Origin: Campylobacteraceae bacterium
Lineage (GTDB): Bacteria > Campylobacterota > Campylobacteria > Campylobacterales > Sulfurovaceae
Direction of reading: 5' to 3'
Length of the DNA stretch: 11,232 nt
NCBI GenBank assembly: GCA_027026055.1
Contig: JALVPA010000145.1
Coordinates: 1-11,232, forward strand
This document shows positions 1 through 6,357 of the stretch, piece after piece. Made by a program: the position numbers and the translations under genes. How positions within the stretch are numbered: the first letter of the stretch is position 1; each line of letters starts with the position of its first letter. The notes beneath the pieces were generated by a model that was not told the origin of the DNA, did not search any database, and was given only the letters and a program-made list of their open reading frames with translations.

Positions 1-3
1 GAA

Positions 4-58
4 TAATGAGCAATGAGGAACCGAAGAGAGTGCAGAGTGAAGAATGAAGAGTGATGAG
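4..58. repeat. Heptanucleotide repeat array A
   Basis: A purine-rich stretch on the plus strand with a seven-base period. Units in register at 31-58 are TGCAGAG, TGAAGAA, TGAAGAG and TGATGAG; looser units TAATGAG and CAATGAG lie at 4-17. The 17-base string AATGAGGAACCGAAGAG at 12-28 recurs exactly at 155-171 in array B. In the purine-rich orientation the units bring TGA into every frame. No coding sequence is seen here; it lies downstream of the minus-strand membrane-protein gene. I infer a dispersed intergenic repeat family, since related arrays occur three more times in the window. Confidence 0.8.
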
Positions 59-59
59 A

Positions 60-145
60 TTCGGTAGGTTTTTTTGCATGATGGATTTTGGAGGCGGGGT
101 TTTAACCCCGCATTTGCAAGACTGAAGGCTTGTCTCCTTACCGAA
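60..145. repeat. Palindromic element between heptad arrays
   Basis: Nearly matching inverted ends, TTCGGTAGG at 60-68 and CCTTACCGAA at 136-145 (one extra base), enclose a strong central hairpin, GCGGGG at 94-99 and CCCCGC at 106-111 around TTTTAA. A weaker imperfect stem lies at 118-131. The element sits between arrays A and B, with the ACCGAA string present in each. No reading frame of note and no transposase are seen. It resembles a small non-autonomous palindromic repeat. The central hairpin could also act as a transcription end for the minus-strand genes, but no T-run follows it in that direction; a run of seven T (69-75) lies on the plus strand. Confidence 0.5.
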
Positions 146-153
146 CATATGAG

Positions 154-206
154 TAATGAGGAACCGAAGAGTGAAGAATTAAGAGTGAAGGGTGAAAAGT
201 GAAAAG
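154..206. repeat. Heptanucleotide repeat array B
   Basis: Purine-rich on the plus strand with period seven: TGAAGAA, TTAAGAG, TGAAGGG, TGAAAAG and TGAAAAG at 172-206, preceded by TAATGAG at 154-160 and the ACCGAAGAG string shared with array A. It fills the space immediately downstream of the minus-strand membrane-protein gene, whose stop is at 219-221. No coding potential is seen. Confidence 0.8.
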
Positions 207-218
207 ATTAGGTTTGAT

Positions 219-758
219 TTAATGCTCATTTTTCTTTACTCTCATCCCTGCCATATAAGCGGCAACGGTCAAAGGCGGTATGCCGAGAGCGGGGAGATAG
301 GCGCCCAAACGAAGTGTATCCGTCTCCTTTAAAAAGAAAAACCCACCTATTAAAAACGCATATCCTGCGATTCTACTCAACGACAAAGCGCCTTTGGCGT
401 CGACAAGCGTCTCTTTGAACGGTTTTTTCGACGCTTTCATACGCGCTTTTTCTTCTTTGATAACGGTACGAATATCATCGTTTTTCGAAAGATGCCTATC
501 TTCATCGTACAATCCGTGCGGATCTTCGATACGATCGATCGTATCGCTGTCAATATCGACGGTAACCATCTCTTGCGCGACGCGCGAATCGACCATTTTA
601 CGGTACCCCCGCATCGATCCCAACATAACCGAGAGCGAACCGAAAAAGGCGATTTGGGTATTGAGCAAAACGGTGGGTTCTCCCGTCAACGCACTGAGTA
701 CGACGACTATACCGTCGGCAATAAGGAGTGTCGAGAGGAGTGCGCGATCAATCTTCAT
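219..758 (-). CDS. Four-helix inner-membrane protein downstream of atpZ
   Basis: Predicted 179-residue integral membrane protein of unknown function. Hydrophobic segments lie near residues 7-25, 30-49, 125-144 and 151-171. Between the second and third is a charged soluble loop (about 50-122) rich in Asp/Glu then Lys. The start at 758 (MKIDRALL) was chosen because it is coupled to the upstream gene: its ATG overlaps the end of the atpZ-like frame by 11 bases, and the Glu/Asp codons ending that frame supply a purine-rich AAGAGG ribosome site. The open frame extends 44 codons further upstream, but that part only shadows atpZ. From memory, Campylobacterota often have a small integral membrane protein beside hemL and atpZ; that placement is knowledge, not shown by the sequence. 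It probably shares the hemL transcript. Real gene: high confidence; function: unknown. Confidence 0.8.
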   Translation of the reverse strand: MKIDRALLSTLLIADGIVVVLSALTGEPTVLLNTQIAFFGSLSVMLGSMRGYRKMVDSRVAQEMVTVDIDSDTIDRIEDPHGLYDEDRHLSKNDDIRTVIKEEKARMKASKKPFKETLVDAKGALSLSRIAGYAFLIGGFFFLKETDTLRLGAYLPALGIPPLTVAAYMAGMRVKKNEH

Positions 759-1041
759 CGTCCTCTTCTTCTTTGATTTCTCGTCCGGGACGATAACGTG
801 GATCTTTGGCCAGTTCGTCAAGAGAGCGTTTTTGTTTGCGGTAGGCGATGGCGATATTGTTGATGGCCGCACCCACGCCGATGACGACACCGATCCACAA
901 TGTCCAAAACGCCCCCGTAAGTTTTTGCAGTCCGATACCGATACCGATACCGATCAGTATCGCCACGACGATCGAGATACCCAGACTCAATCCGTCCGCC
1001 GCATCGACGATCTTTTTCATTTTCGGTTCTTCGGGGTTCAT
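748..1041 (-). CDS. atpZ: AtpZ/AtpI-family F1Fo ATPase-associated protein
   Basis: A 97-residue protein with two hydrophobic helices (about 19-37 with a GIGIGIG glycine zipper, and 46-66), a short basic stretch (YRKQKR) and a very acidic tail (EEEDDED). This is the layout of the AtpZ/AtpI family, small membrane proteins linked to assembly or Mg2+ supply of the F1Fo ATP synthase. No other ATP synthase gene is in the window, so the name rests on the two-helix pattern. Two in-frame ATGs lie six bases apart (1047 and 1041). The AAGGA site at 1048-1052 abuts the first and is six bases from the second, so 1041 (MNPEEPKMKK) is preferred; starting at 1047 gives 99 residues. It is separated from upstream hemL by heptad array C and overlaps the next gene by 11 bases. 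Confidence 0.75.
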   Translation of the reverse strand: MNPEEPKMKKIVDAADGLSLGISIVVAILIGIGIGIGLQKLTGAFWTLWIGVVIGVGAAINNIAIAYRKQKRSLDELAKDPRYRPGREIKEEEDDED

Positions 1042-1047
1042 TGTCAT

Positions 1048-1052
1048 TCCTT
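1048..1052 (-). promoter_or_regulatory. Ribosome binding site deciding the atpZ start
   Basis: AAGGA on the minus strand. It is six bases from the ATG at 1041 but directly adjacent to the upstream in-frame ATG at 1047, so it favours the second start. Confidence 0.6.
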
Positions 1053-1059
1053 CTTTATC

Positions 1060-1136
1060 TCTTCATTCATCACTCTTCAATTCCTAATTCCTAATTTCTA
1101 ACTTCTAATTTCTAACTTCTAATTTCTAACTTCTAA
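1060..1136. repeat. Heptanucleotide repeat array C (hemL-atpZ spacer)
   Basis: Eleven heptamers in unbroken register on the plus strand: TCTTCAT, TCATCAC, TCTTCAA, TTCCTAA twice, then TTTCTAA alternating with CTTCTAA six times. The last six form three copies of a 14-base unit. Read on the coding (minus) strand the units give TTAG/GAA codons, with a stop in each frame every 21 bases. The array ends inside hemL: its stop codon (1126-1128) and the last residues (EIRS) are written by the repeat. It also provides much of the spacer before the atpZ ribosome site. Confidence 0.9.
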
Positions 1137-2418
1137 TTTCACCCATCGTCTCATACGCCGCCTTGATCGTCTCGTCGATCATCGCATCGGTTATCGCTGT
1201 AGAGATAAAGCCCGTCTCGAAAGAGGAACACGCCAGATAGACGCCCCTATCGAGCATCCCGCGATGAAATTTGGCAAAGAGCGCTTGGTCGTTGGCTTTG
1301 GCATCGTCGAAATTTTTAACCGGTTTGTCGCTAAAGAAAAAGCCGAACATACTCCCGCGCACTTCCGTAACCATAGATACCTCAGCCGCCTCGGCGGCCT
1401 TTTGAAGTCCCTGCACCAATCTTTTGGCTTTTTCGGAAAGCTCGACATAGATACTCGGATTTGCTTTGAGCTTTTTGAGACTCGCCAAGCCCGCCGCCAT
1501 CGCCACGGGGTTACCGCTAAGCGTTCCGGCTTGATAAACGGGACCTTCGGGGGAGAGATGCGCCATAATCTCTTTGCGTCCGCCGAATGCACCTACGGGC
1601 ATACCCGCACCGATCACTTTGCCCAGCGTCACCATATCGGGCACGACGGTCGTGATGCCTTGCGCCCCTTTGAGCGACGCTCTAAATCCGCTCATCACTT
1701 CGTCGAATATCAGTATCGCTCCGTATGTGTCGCAAAGTTCGCGAAGCGCTTTAAGGAAGCTCTCGTCGGCAGGCACCAAGCCCATATTGCCCGCGATCGG
1801 CTCTATGATGACACACGCGATGCCGCCTTCGCTCGCCTCAAAACAGGATTTGACGCTTTCGATATCGTTGTAGCGCGCCAAAAGGGTGTGCTTGCTCAGA
1901 TCCGCAGGTACGCCGGGGCTACTCGGCGCGCCGAATGTCGCAGCGCCGCTTCCCGCTTGAACCAACAGCGAATCGCTGTGACCGTGATAGCACCCTTCGA
2001 ACTTGACGATGTCGTCGCGTCCGGTATAGCCGCGCGCCAGCCTAATGGCGCTCATAACCGCTTCGGTACCGCTATTGACGAAACGAACCTTGTCGATACT
2101 CTCGAAAAGCGAGACGATCTCTTCGGCTAGCGCCGTCTCCAGTGTTGTAGGCGCGCCGAAACTGAGTCCTTTTTTCGCCGTTTCGATCACCGCAGCTTCG
2201 ATATCCGCATCGCAATGACCAAAGATGAGCGGTCCCCAACTTTGAACATAGTCGATATAGCGGTTACCGTCGATATCGTAGAGATACGCCCCCTCGCCTC
2301 TTTCGATAAACGGCGGCGTTCCTTCCACCGCATTGAAAGCGCGTACGGGCGAATCGACTCCGCCCGGAATCACCTCATAAGCCTCTTTGTATGCCTGTTC
2401 GCTTTGTGTGTATCGCAT
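1126..2418 (-). CDS. hemL: Glutamate-1-semialdehyde 2,1-aminomutase
   Basis: A 430-residue cytosolic PLP enzyme that converts glutamate-1-semialdehyde to 5-aminolevulinate in the C5 route to haem and other tetrapyrroles. Family marks: the N-terminal PGGVDSPVRAF at 18-28; NSGTEAVMSAIRLAR at 115-129; the PLP-binding FDEVMSGFR at 238-246; and the catalytic lysine in TLGKVIGAGMP (Lys267). Length is normal for HemL. The start at 2418 has a GAGGA site about seven bases upstream. The C-terminus (EIRS) is encoded by heptad array C, so the natural end may have been changed by the repeat; the conserved core is intact. It is first of three co-oriented minus-strand genes, and its promoter overlaps that of the divergent TonB-like gene. 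Haem supply fits the cytochrome genes nearby. Confidence 0.97.
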   Translation of the reverse strand: MRYTQSEQAYKEAYEVIPGGVDSPVRAFNAVEGTPPFIERGEGAYLYDIDGNRYIDYVQSWGPLIFGHCDADIEAAVIETAKKGLSFGAPTTLETALAEEIVSLFESIDKVRFVNSGTEAVMSAIRLARGYTGRDDIVKFEGCYHGHSDSLLVQAGSGAATFGAPSSPGVPADLSKHTLLARYNDIESVKSCFEASEGGIACVIIEPIAGNMGLVPADESFLKALRELCDTYGAILIFDEVMSGFRASLKGAQGITTVVPDMVTLGKVIGAGMPVGAFGGRKEIMAHLSPEGPVYQAGTLSGNPVAMAAGLASLKKLKANPSIYVELSEKAKRLVQGLQKAAEAAEVSMVTEVRGSMFGFFFSDKPVKNFDDAKANDQALFAKFHRGMLDRGVYLACSSFETGFISTAITDAMIDETIKAAYETMGEIRS

Positions 2419-2433
2419 CTTTTATCCTCGTGC

Positions 2434-2456
2434 TGTATAATGGTACGGATTATACA
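2434..2456. promoter_or_regulatory. Divergent hemL/tonB-like promoters in one inverted repeat
   Basis: TGTATAAT (2434-2441), seven bases, then ATTATACA (2449-2456): a perfect 8-base inverted repeat. Each arm contains a consensus -10 hexamer, TATAAT at 2436-2441 for the plus-strand gene and at 2454-2449 for hemL. Predicted start points, near 2448 (plus) and 2442 (minus), would each fall in or next to the other promoter, so the two polymerases should exclude one another. No clear -35 box is seen on either side. The repeat itself could also be bound by a dimeric regulator. The promoter role is inferred from position and match only. Confidence 0.55.
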
Positions 2457-2472
2457 CTATAGGGACTAAAAG

Positions 2473-3390
2473 GTGAGGAACAAGCGTACGGCACTGGGGT
2501 TTTTACTGTCGTTGATGCTGCACGCATTGCTCGTATGGGTAGTATGGGAAAAGAAACGCGATTTGCTTCTACCGCCACCTTCTAGTTCGCCGCATCCCGT
2601 GAAGCTGGATCTCAAACGTTTCTTGCCTTCCGCACCACCGTCAACTTCCCCCGCAAAGACGCCGACCACTTTACCCAATCCCGTCAAAACAAAAGCGCAC
2701 AAAACCGTTACCCCCGCAAAAAAGTCCTCGCAAAAACTCGTCGAAAAAAAGAATAAGCCGCAAAAGGCTAAAAAAGACGTTTCGAAACCGACGAAACCTT
2801 TACAAAAGCCCAAACCGAAAAAACCCTCACCCTCGAAGCCCGAAGCTCTATCGAAAGCGAAACGCAAAACGACACCTCATTCGTCAAAAAAGCCGCGTCC
2901 AACCCTATCGACCGAAACACCCGTTGTAAGAAAGCAAAGTGCCAAAACGCACCGTACGCACAAAGACAAATTGGCAGGCTTTCTTTCCAAGGGACTTTAT
3001 ACGCCGCACCGACCGACAAAATCCTCTTCATTACGACGTACGCCTCCCGAATTGACGCGACTTTACGGCAAGGAGTACTACAGTTTCACCAAAGAGCAGC
3101 GCAGCTTTATCCGCAATCACCTCAGCGAAATACAGCGTATCACCCAAAATACGCTGGTGCGCAACGGTTATCCCGAAGTAGCACTGCAAACGCATCAACA
3201 AGGCACCAATGTCGTCAGTTTCTATCTACACCCAAACGGCGATATCAGCGATTTGAAAATCTTGAAACCAACAGGCTACGAAGCGCTCGACAAAAATACG
3301 CTTGAGGTCATACGCATAGCCTATATGCATTATCCGAGACCCAAAACAAAAACCAAAATTATTTTCTATGTGAACTATTCATTATATTGA
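2473..3390 (+). CDS. TonB-like energy transducer (Lys/Pro-rich)
   Basis: A 305-residue protein with the TonB layout: a single N-terminal membrane anchor (about 7-25, preceded by RNKR), a long Pro/Lys/Ser-rich linker (about 33-190) expected to span the periplasm, and a C-terminal TonB-type domain (about 221-305) with NGYPEVA, VVSFYLHPNGDISDLKI, the GYEALDKNTLEVI helix and a closing strand. TonB proteins pass proton-motive-force energy from ExbB/ExbD to outer-membrane receptors for iron chelates, metals or cobalamin. No exbB, exbD or receptor gene is in the window, so the partner is unknown. The start is GTG at 2473, with AGGGA seven bases upstream (2461-2465); no in-frame ATG occurs before the anchor. 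It is divergent from hemL. The linker is unusually lysine-rich. A TolA-like role is less likely given the C-terminal motif. Confidence 0.85.
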   Translation: MRNKRTALGFLLSLMLHALLVWVVWEKKRDLLLPPPSSSPHPVKLDLKRFLPSAPPSTSPAKTPTTLPNPVKTKAHKTVTPAKKSSQKLVEKKNKPQKAKKDVSKPTKPLQKPKPKKPSPSKPEALSKAKRKTTPHSSKKPRPTLSTETPVVRKQSAKTHRTHKDKLAGFLSKGLYTPHRPTKSSSLRRTPPELTRLYGKEYYSFTKEQRSFIRNHLSEIQRITQNTLVRNGYPEVALQTHQQGTNVVSFYLHPNGDISDLKILKPTGYEALDKNTLEVIRIAYMHYPRPKTKTKIIFYVNYSLY

Positions 3391-3397
3391 TTATTTA

Positions 3398-3406
3398 TGT
3401 TATAAT
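3398..3406 (+). promoter_or_regulatory. Extended -10 promoter for the hemerythrin gene
   Basis: TGTTATAAT is a perfect extended -10 (TGN followed by TATAAT) placed 8 bases after the TonB-like stop and 24 bases before the hemerythrin start. Transcription would begin near 3413, leaving a very short leader that still contains the strong ribosome site. No obvious -35 box. It suggests the hemerythrin gene is transcribed on its own. Confidence 0.6.
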
Positions 3407-3416
3407 TTAGTGATAT

Positions 3417-3423
3417 AAGGAGG
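3417..3423 (+). promoter_or_regulatory. Strong ribosome binding site of the hemerythrin gene
   Basis: AAGGAGG is a near-complete Shine-Dalgarno match. It is one base from the ATG at 3425 and seven bases from the in-frame ATG at 3431, so it favours the latter as the true start. Confidence 0.7.
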
Positions 3424-3430
3424 TATGACC

Positions 3431-3862
3431 ATGTTTGATCTATTTGCGTCGAAAAATCAAAAGCTGGTAAAAAAGTGGCACAAAGAGCACGAAGAGATAG
3501 TAGAGTTGGCACATAAAGTGATGGGAGAATACGCGAAAAACAACCATGCCGCCGCAAAAAAATATCTCAAACAACTCAATGATTTGACCGTCGATCACGT
3601 GATGAACGAGGATATCGAGCTTTTCAAACTTATGCACGACGACAAACGTATCGATAGCGAAACGGAACATCTGGCAAACGAATTTATCAAAAGCTTTAAA
3701 AAGACGAAATTGGCCTTGATGGATTTTTTAAGCCATTATTCGAAAGAAGAAGTTCCTTTGGACGATACGTTTTTCAAGCAATTCAACGAGATCGTCGAAG
3801 CGGTGGGAGAACGTATCGATTTCGAAGAAAAAAATATCTATGCCAAACTCAAGGAGAAATAA
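3431..3862 (+). CDS. Hemerythrin-domain protein
   Basis: A 143-residue, mostly helical cytosolic protein without signal peptide. It has the His/Glu-rich helices of the hemerythrin (HHE cation-binding) family, which hold a non-haem di-iron centre and bind O2 or act in NO/oxygen or iron handling. Candidate iron ligands, numbered from the start at 3431, are His17 and His20 (WHKEHEEI), His56 and Glu60 (DHVMNED), His80, and the Glu pair at 132-133 (DFEEKNIY); exact ligands need alignment. The pattern is closer to the HHE type than to classic O2-carrying bacteriohemerythrin. Start choice rests on the spacing from AAGGAGG. Single-domain proteins of this sort are common in microaerophilic Campylobacterota. 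It has its own promoter, and no partner gene is evident. Confidence 0.85.
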   Translation: MFDLFASKNQKLVKKWHKEHEEIVELAHKVMGEYAKNNHAAAKKYLKQLNDLTVDHVMNEDIELFKLMHDDKRIDSETEHLANEFIKSFKKTKLALMDFLSHYSKEEVPLDDTFFKQFNEIVEAVGERIDFEEKNIYAKLKEK

Positions 3863-3879
3863 AAAGACCGCATCGTAAC

Positions 3880-3898
3880 CCTTCGGCGCGCCCGAAGG
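3880..3898 (+). other. GC-rich hairpin after the hemerythrin gene
   Basis: CCTTCGG (3880-3886), loop CGCGC, CCGAAGG (3892-3898): a perfect seven-base stem 17 bases past the hemerythrin stop. It is placed as a terminator would be, but no T-run follows on either strand, so intrinsic termination is doubtful. It may be an RNA 3'-end stabiliser or a protein site. Confidence 0.4.
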
Positions 3899-3965
3899 TA
3901 TGCCCGTTCAAACGCTTTTTCACCCGCATTCCTCTCCGCCAATTTGCACGTTTAGTACACATAAA

Positions 3966-3982
3966 AAAGATACGATATCTTT
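3966..3982 (+). promoter_or_regulatory. Inverted repeat upstream of the metal-efflux operon
   Basis: AAAGATA-CGA-TATCTTT is a perfect seven-base inverted repeat with a three-base centre, 23 bases before the first efflux gene and just ahead of its AAAGGAG ribosome site (3991-3997). It lies where the promoter should be; weak -10-like strings (TACGAT, GATATC) fall inside it. It is a reasonable candidate operator for a metal-responsive regulator, but no regulator gene is adjacent and the site does not match a motif I know. Confidence 0.4.
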
Positions 3983-4005
3983 GTCGAAAAAAAGGAGTTC
4001 CACGT

Positions 4006-5202
4006 ATGCGTATTTTTCTCTTTTTGGCATTACTATCGTATTCGCTCCAAGCACATCCGATAGACGATCTCGTCGATTACGCGTTGAAACGTCACCCTTC
4101 CCTCGAAGCGATACGCCATCGCATAGAGGGGATGAACGCCCGCATCGCAAAATCGAAACGGTGGCAAAATCCCGATTTGTCAATAACGATTAACGACATT
4201 CAATTTTCCGATATCTCCGATCGCGCTATCGAACCGATGCAATTCGAATCTTTCAGTGTCAAACAAACCTTACCGTGGTTCGGCAAAACCGAAGCGAAAG
4301 CGCGGGTGCAAAAATCGCGCAAAGCGGTAATGTTGGAAAGCTACGAAGCGGCGAAGGTCGCACTTGCCTTGCGTATACGCCAAAGCGCTTACGGCGTTGC
4401 GGAGCTGGAGCGACGTATCGCCGTATTAAAGAAGTATATCCAAGTGGCGCGTACCAATATCGCACTTTTTACCGATACCATCGCGACAAACACCGCAAGC
4501 CACGCGCAAAGTGTCGCCGCGGAGCTTTCGCTTTACAAGATCGAAGTGCGTATGGAGCGCTACCGTGCCCTTTTGCAAGTGCAACGAGAAACACTCGCAT
4601 ATCTTGTCGGAAAAAACATCGAAAGGCTCAAGGTGCCGTTACGTCCGCATAAACCCGAATCTCTCGCTTATTATCTGAACAAACTCTCAAGAAATCCTTC
4701 GTTGAAACGAAAAGCGAAACGAAGCGAACTCGCCTATGCCGTAGAGCGATTGCGCGATCTTGAGGCGATTCCCGATCCCTACGTGAAGGTAGGCTACCAC
4801 CATAGAGAAAACTACGAAGATTACGGGGCGTTGAGCTTCGGTATCGCCGCGTCGATTTACGGTACCGAAGCGCTCGATTTTGAAATCGCTCGCAAAGAAC
4901 GTCTCGCCGCACAAAGCGCCTATATCGACGAACAGCGCAAGCTTCTAAGCGATATACGTGCCGCTTATGTCAAGTTGACGGAGGCTTATCGTATCCATCG
5001 TATCCTCGAAACGAAAAGTCTGCCGCGACTCGATCATATGCTGGAACTCAGTGCGGCGGCGATAGAAAAAGGCGCCGACCTTTTTACCTATACCGCTATT
5101 CTCGAACAAAAACTCGCCCTCGAAGAAGAACGCATTGCCGCCGCCTCGGAGTTTTTGCGCGTCGAAGCCGAACTGAAAGCCCTCATCGGAGAGATCGAAT
5201 GA
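4006..5202 (+). CDS. TolC-family outer-membrane efflux protein
   Basis: A 398-residue protein with a cleavable signal peptide (about 1-16, MRIFLFLALLSYSLQA). Two outer-membrane efflux repeats follow: one with VKQTLPWFGK at 85-94, the motif usual before the first long helical hairpin of metal-efflux TolC homologues, and a second starting near residue 222 (NPSLKRKAK). Long helices rich in Ala/Glu/Arg (about 95-200 and 290-395) would form the periplasmic tunnel. It should be the exit duct of the tripartite pump encoded by the next two genes. ATG at 4006 has AAAGGAG eight bases upstream. Its stop overlaps the adaptor start (ATGA), so the genes are translationally coupled. It is the positional equivalent of E. 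coli CusC and, from memory, Helicobacter pylori CrdB. Confidence 0.9.
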   Translation: MRIFLFLALLSYSLQAHPIDDLVDYALKRHPSLEAIRHRIEGMNARIAKSKRWQNPDLSITINDIQFSDISDRAIEPMQFESFSVKQTLPWFGKTEAKARVQKSRKAVMLESYEAAKVALALRIRQSAYGVAELERRIAVLKKYIQVARTNIALFTDTIATNTASHAQSVAAELSLYKIEVRMERYRALLQVQRETLAYLVGKNIERLKVPLRPHKPESLAYYLNKLSRNPSLKRKAKRSELAYAVERLRDLEAIPDPYVKVGYHHRENYEDYGALSFGIAASIYGTEALDFEIARKERLAAQSAYIDEQRKLLSDIRAAYVKLTEAYRIHRILETKSLPRLDHMLELSAAAIEKGADLFTYTAILEQKLALEEERIAAASEFLRVEAELKALIGEIE

Positions 5203-6347
5203 AAACGCTCAAATACACGCTATGGGTCGTCGCGACGCTGGTTTCTTGCGGTTATGCTCAGATGAAATGCGAAAGCGGAAAGTGCGCTTTCACAAAATCC
5301 GTACGTTTTAAAACGTCGCCTTCCAAATCCGACATCGCTACGAAGACCTTTACGACAGGCTCGGTTTTGCCTACACAAACCGAAAAGAGAAAACCGTCGC
5401 GTCCCACCGTCAAGCAGCTTTTCAATGTCACGACGACACGTGTCGTCAAAAAGAGCGTCGCCCCCAAACAGATAAACTACGGCTATATCGTCGCGGACGA
5501 ATCCGAAAAAACCGAAGTTGTTACCCGTTACGACGGATATGTCGTTACGCTTTACGCCGATACGCGTTATCGCAAGGTTAAAAAAGGCGAAAAATTGGCG
5601 ACGGTGTATGCACCAGAAGTCTACAAAGCCAAACAAGATTATCTCAATGCGCTGAACTTCGATGCCAAACGTCCCTCTGCCGCCATGGTACGCAGCAGCC
5701 GTGCGAAACTCGAACTGCTCGGGGTCGCCGCCAAAGAGATCGAGGCTATAAAACCGGGAGGCGGAGTCGGCACCTACACGACCGTCTACGCGCCGAGAGA
5801 CGGTTGGATCTTCGATAAACGCATCGAAGCGGGTTCGGCTTTTAAAAAAGGGACGAGACTTTTCGAAATCGTTTCGCTCGATAGCGTATGGATGGAAGCC
5901 AAGCTTTATCAAGAACAGATAGCGAAACTGAAACATTTGGTTCGTTTCACCGTCGTTCCGGAAGGATTCGACAAAGAATTCGAGGCGAAAAAAGAGTTGC
6001 TCTATCCCGCCCTCGATCCCAAGGAAGCCGTCGCAACGCTTCGGCTTTCGATACGAAACGAAAACGAGACGCTTCTACCCGGAATGTATGCGAAACTGTA
6101 CGCCTATGCCGAAGCGAAAACGCGTCTGCTCTTACCCGCTACTGCACTGATACGAAAAAACGGTGCGTGGTATGTCTTTTTGGCGACGGCGTTCGAAGGA
6201 GAATACGAACCGATCGAAGTAAAAGTCAAGGCGCTGGACAATCGCTATTACGAAGTGCTCGAAGGCTTGAAAGAAGGCGAAGAGGTGGTAAACGACGCCC
6301 TTTTCTTGATGGACGCCGACGCACAGATCGGCGGGCTGATAAGATAG
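5199..6347 (+). CDS. Periplasmic adaptor of a heavy-metal RND efflux pump (CusB-like)
   Basis: A 382-residue membrane-fusion protein linking the RND pump to the outer-membrane duct. After an export signal (about 1-20) comes QMKCESGKCAF at 21-31, with Cys24 and Cys29 in a Cys-x4-Cys pair. Next are a lipoyl/barrel-sandwich half (YDGYVVTLYADTRYRKVKKGE at about 111-131), a short helical hairpin (about 138-185), the second lipoyl half (VYAPRDGWIFDKRIEAGSAFKKG at about 196-218), then beta-barrel and membrane-proximal parts (GLKEGEEVV at 356-364). This is CusB/CzcB-like. LVSC at 14-17 also fits a lipobox, so it may be lipidated at Cys17 rather than cleaved after Ala20. E. coli CusB uses N-terminal methionines to bind Cu(I)/Ag(I); here a Cys motif occupies the comparable region. 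Start coupled to the preceding stop; next gene 10 bases on. Confidence 0.88.
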   Translation: MKTLKYTLWVVATLVSCGYAQMKCESGKCAFTKSVRFKTSPSKSDIATKTFTTGSVLPTQTEKRKPSRPTVKQLFNVTTTRVVKKSVAPKQINYGYIVADESEKTEVVTRYDGYVVTLYADTRYRKVKKGEKLATVYAPEVYKAKQDYLNALNFDAKRPSAAMVRSSRAKLELLGVAAKEIEAIKPGGGVGTYTTVYAPRDGWIFDKRIEAGSAFKKGTRLFEIVSLDSVWMEAKLYQEQIAKLKHLVRFTVVPEGFDKEFEAKKELLYPALDPKEAVATLRLSIRNENETLLPGMYAKLYAYAEAKTRLLLPATALIRKNGAWYVFLATAFEGEYEPIEVKVKALDNRYYEVLEGLKEGEEVVNDALFLMDADAQIGGLIR

Positions 6348-6357
6348 GATTAAGAAA

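Noticed and set aside
94..111. GC-rich hairpin as a rho-independent terminator for the hemL-atpZ operon
   Set aside because: No T-run follows it on the minus strand, and it sits more than 100 bases past the last stop at the centre of a palindromic element.
394..1101. Plus-strand open frame (235 codons) across the membrane-protein and atpZ region
   Set aside because: Antisense to two better-supported membrane proteins with coupled starts and stops; low-complexity Ser/Asp/Thr product.
1060..1136. Tandem array as a CRISPR
   Set aside because: Units are seven bases with no spacers and no cas genes nearby; this is a simple tandem repeat.
1264..2130. Long plus-strand open frame (288 codons) opposite hemL
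   Set aside because: It lies wholly antisense to a gene with clear catalytic motifs, has no ribosome site, and its product is a His/Arg-rich shadow typical of antisense frames in such coding sequence.
3900..4193. Small plus-strand frame overlapping the start of the TolC-like gene
   Set aside because: No ribosome site, starts inside the hairpin-flanking region and overlaps a clear signal-peptide-bearing start in another frame.
5220..5936. Minus-strand open frame (238 codons) opposite the adaptor
   Set aside because: Shadow of the adaptor gene; no signals for expression.
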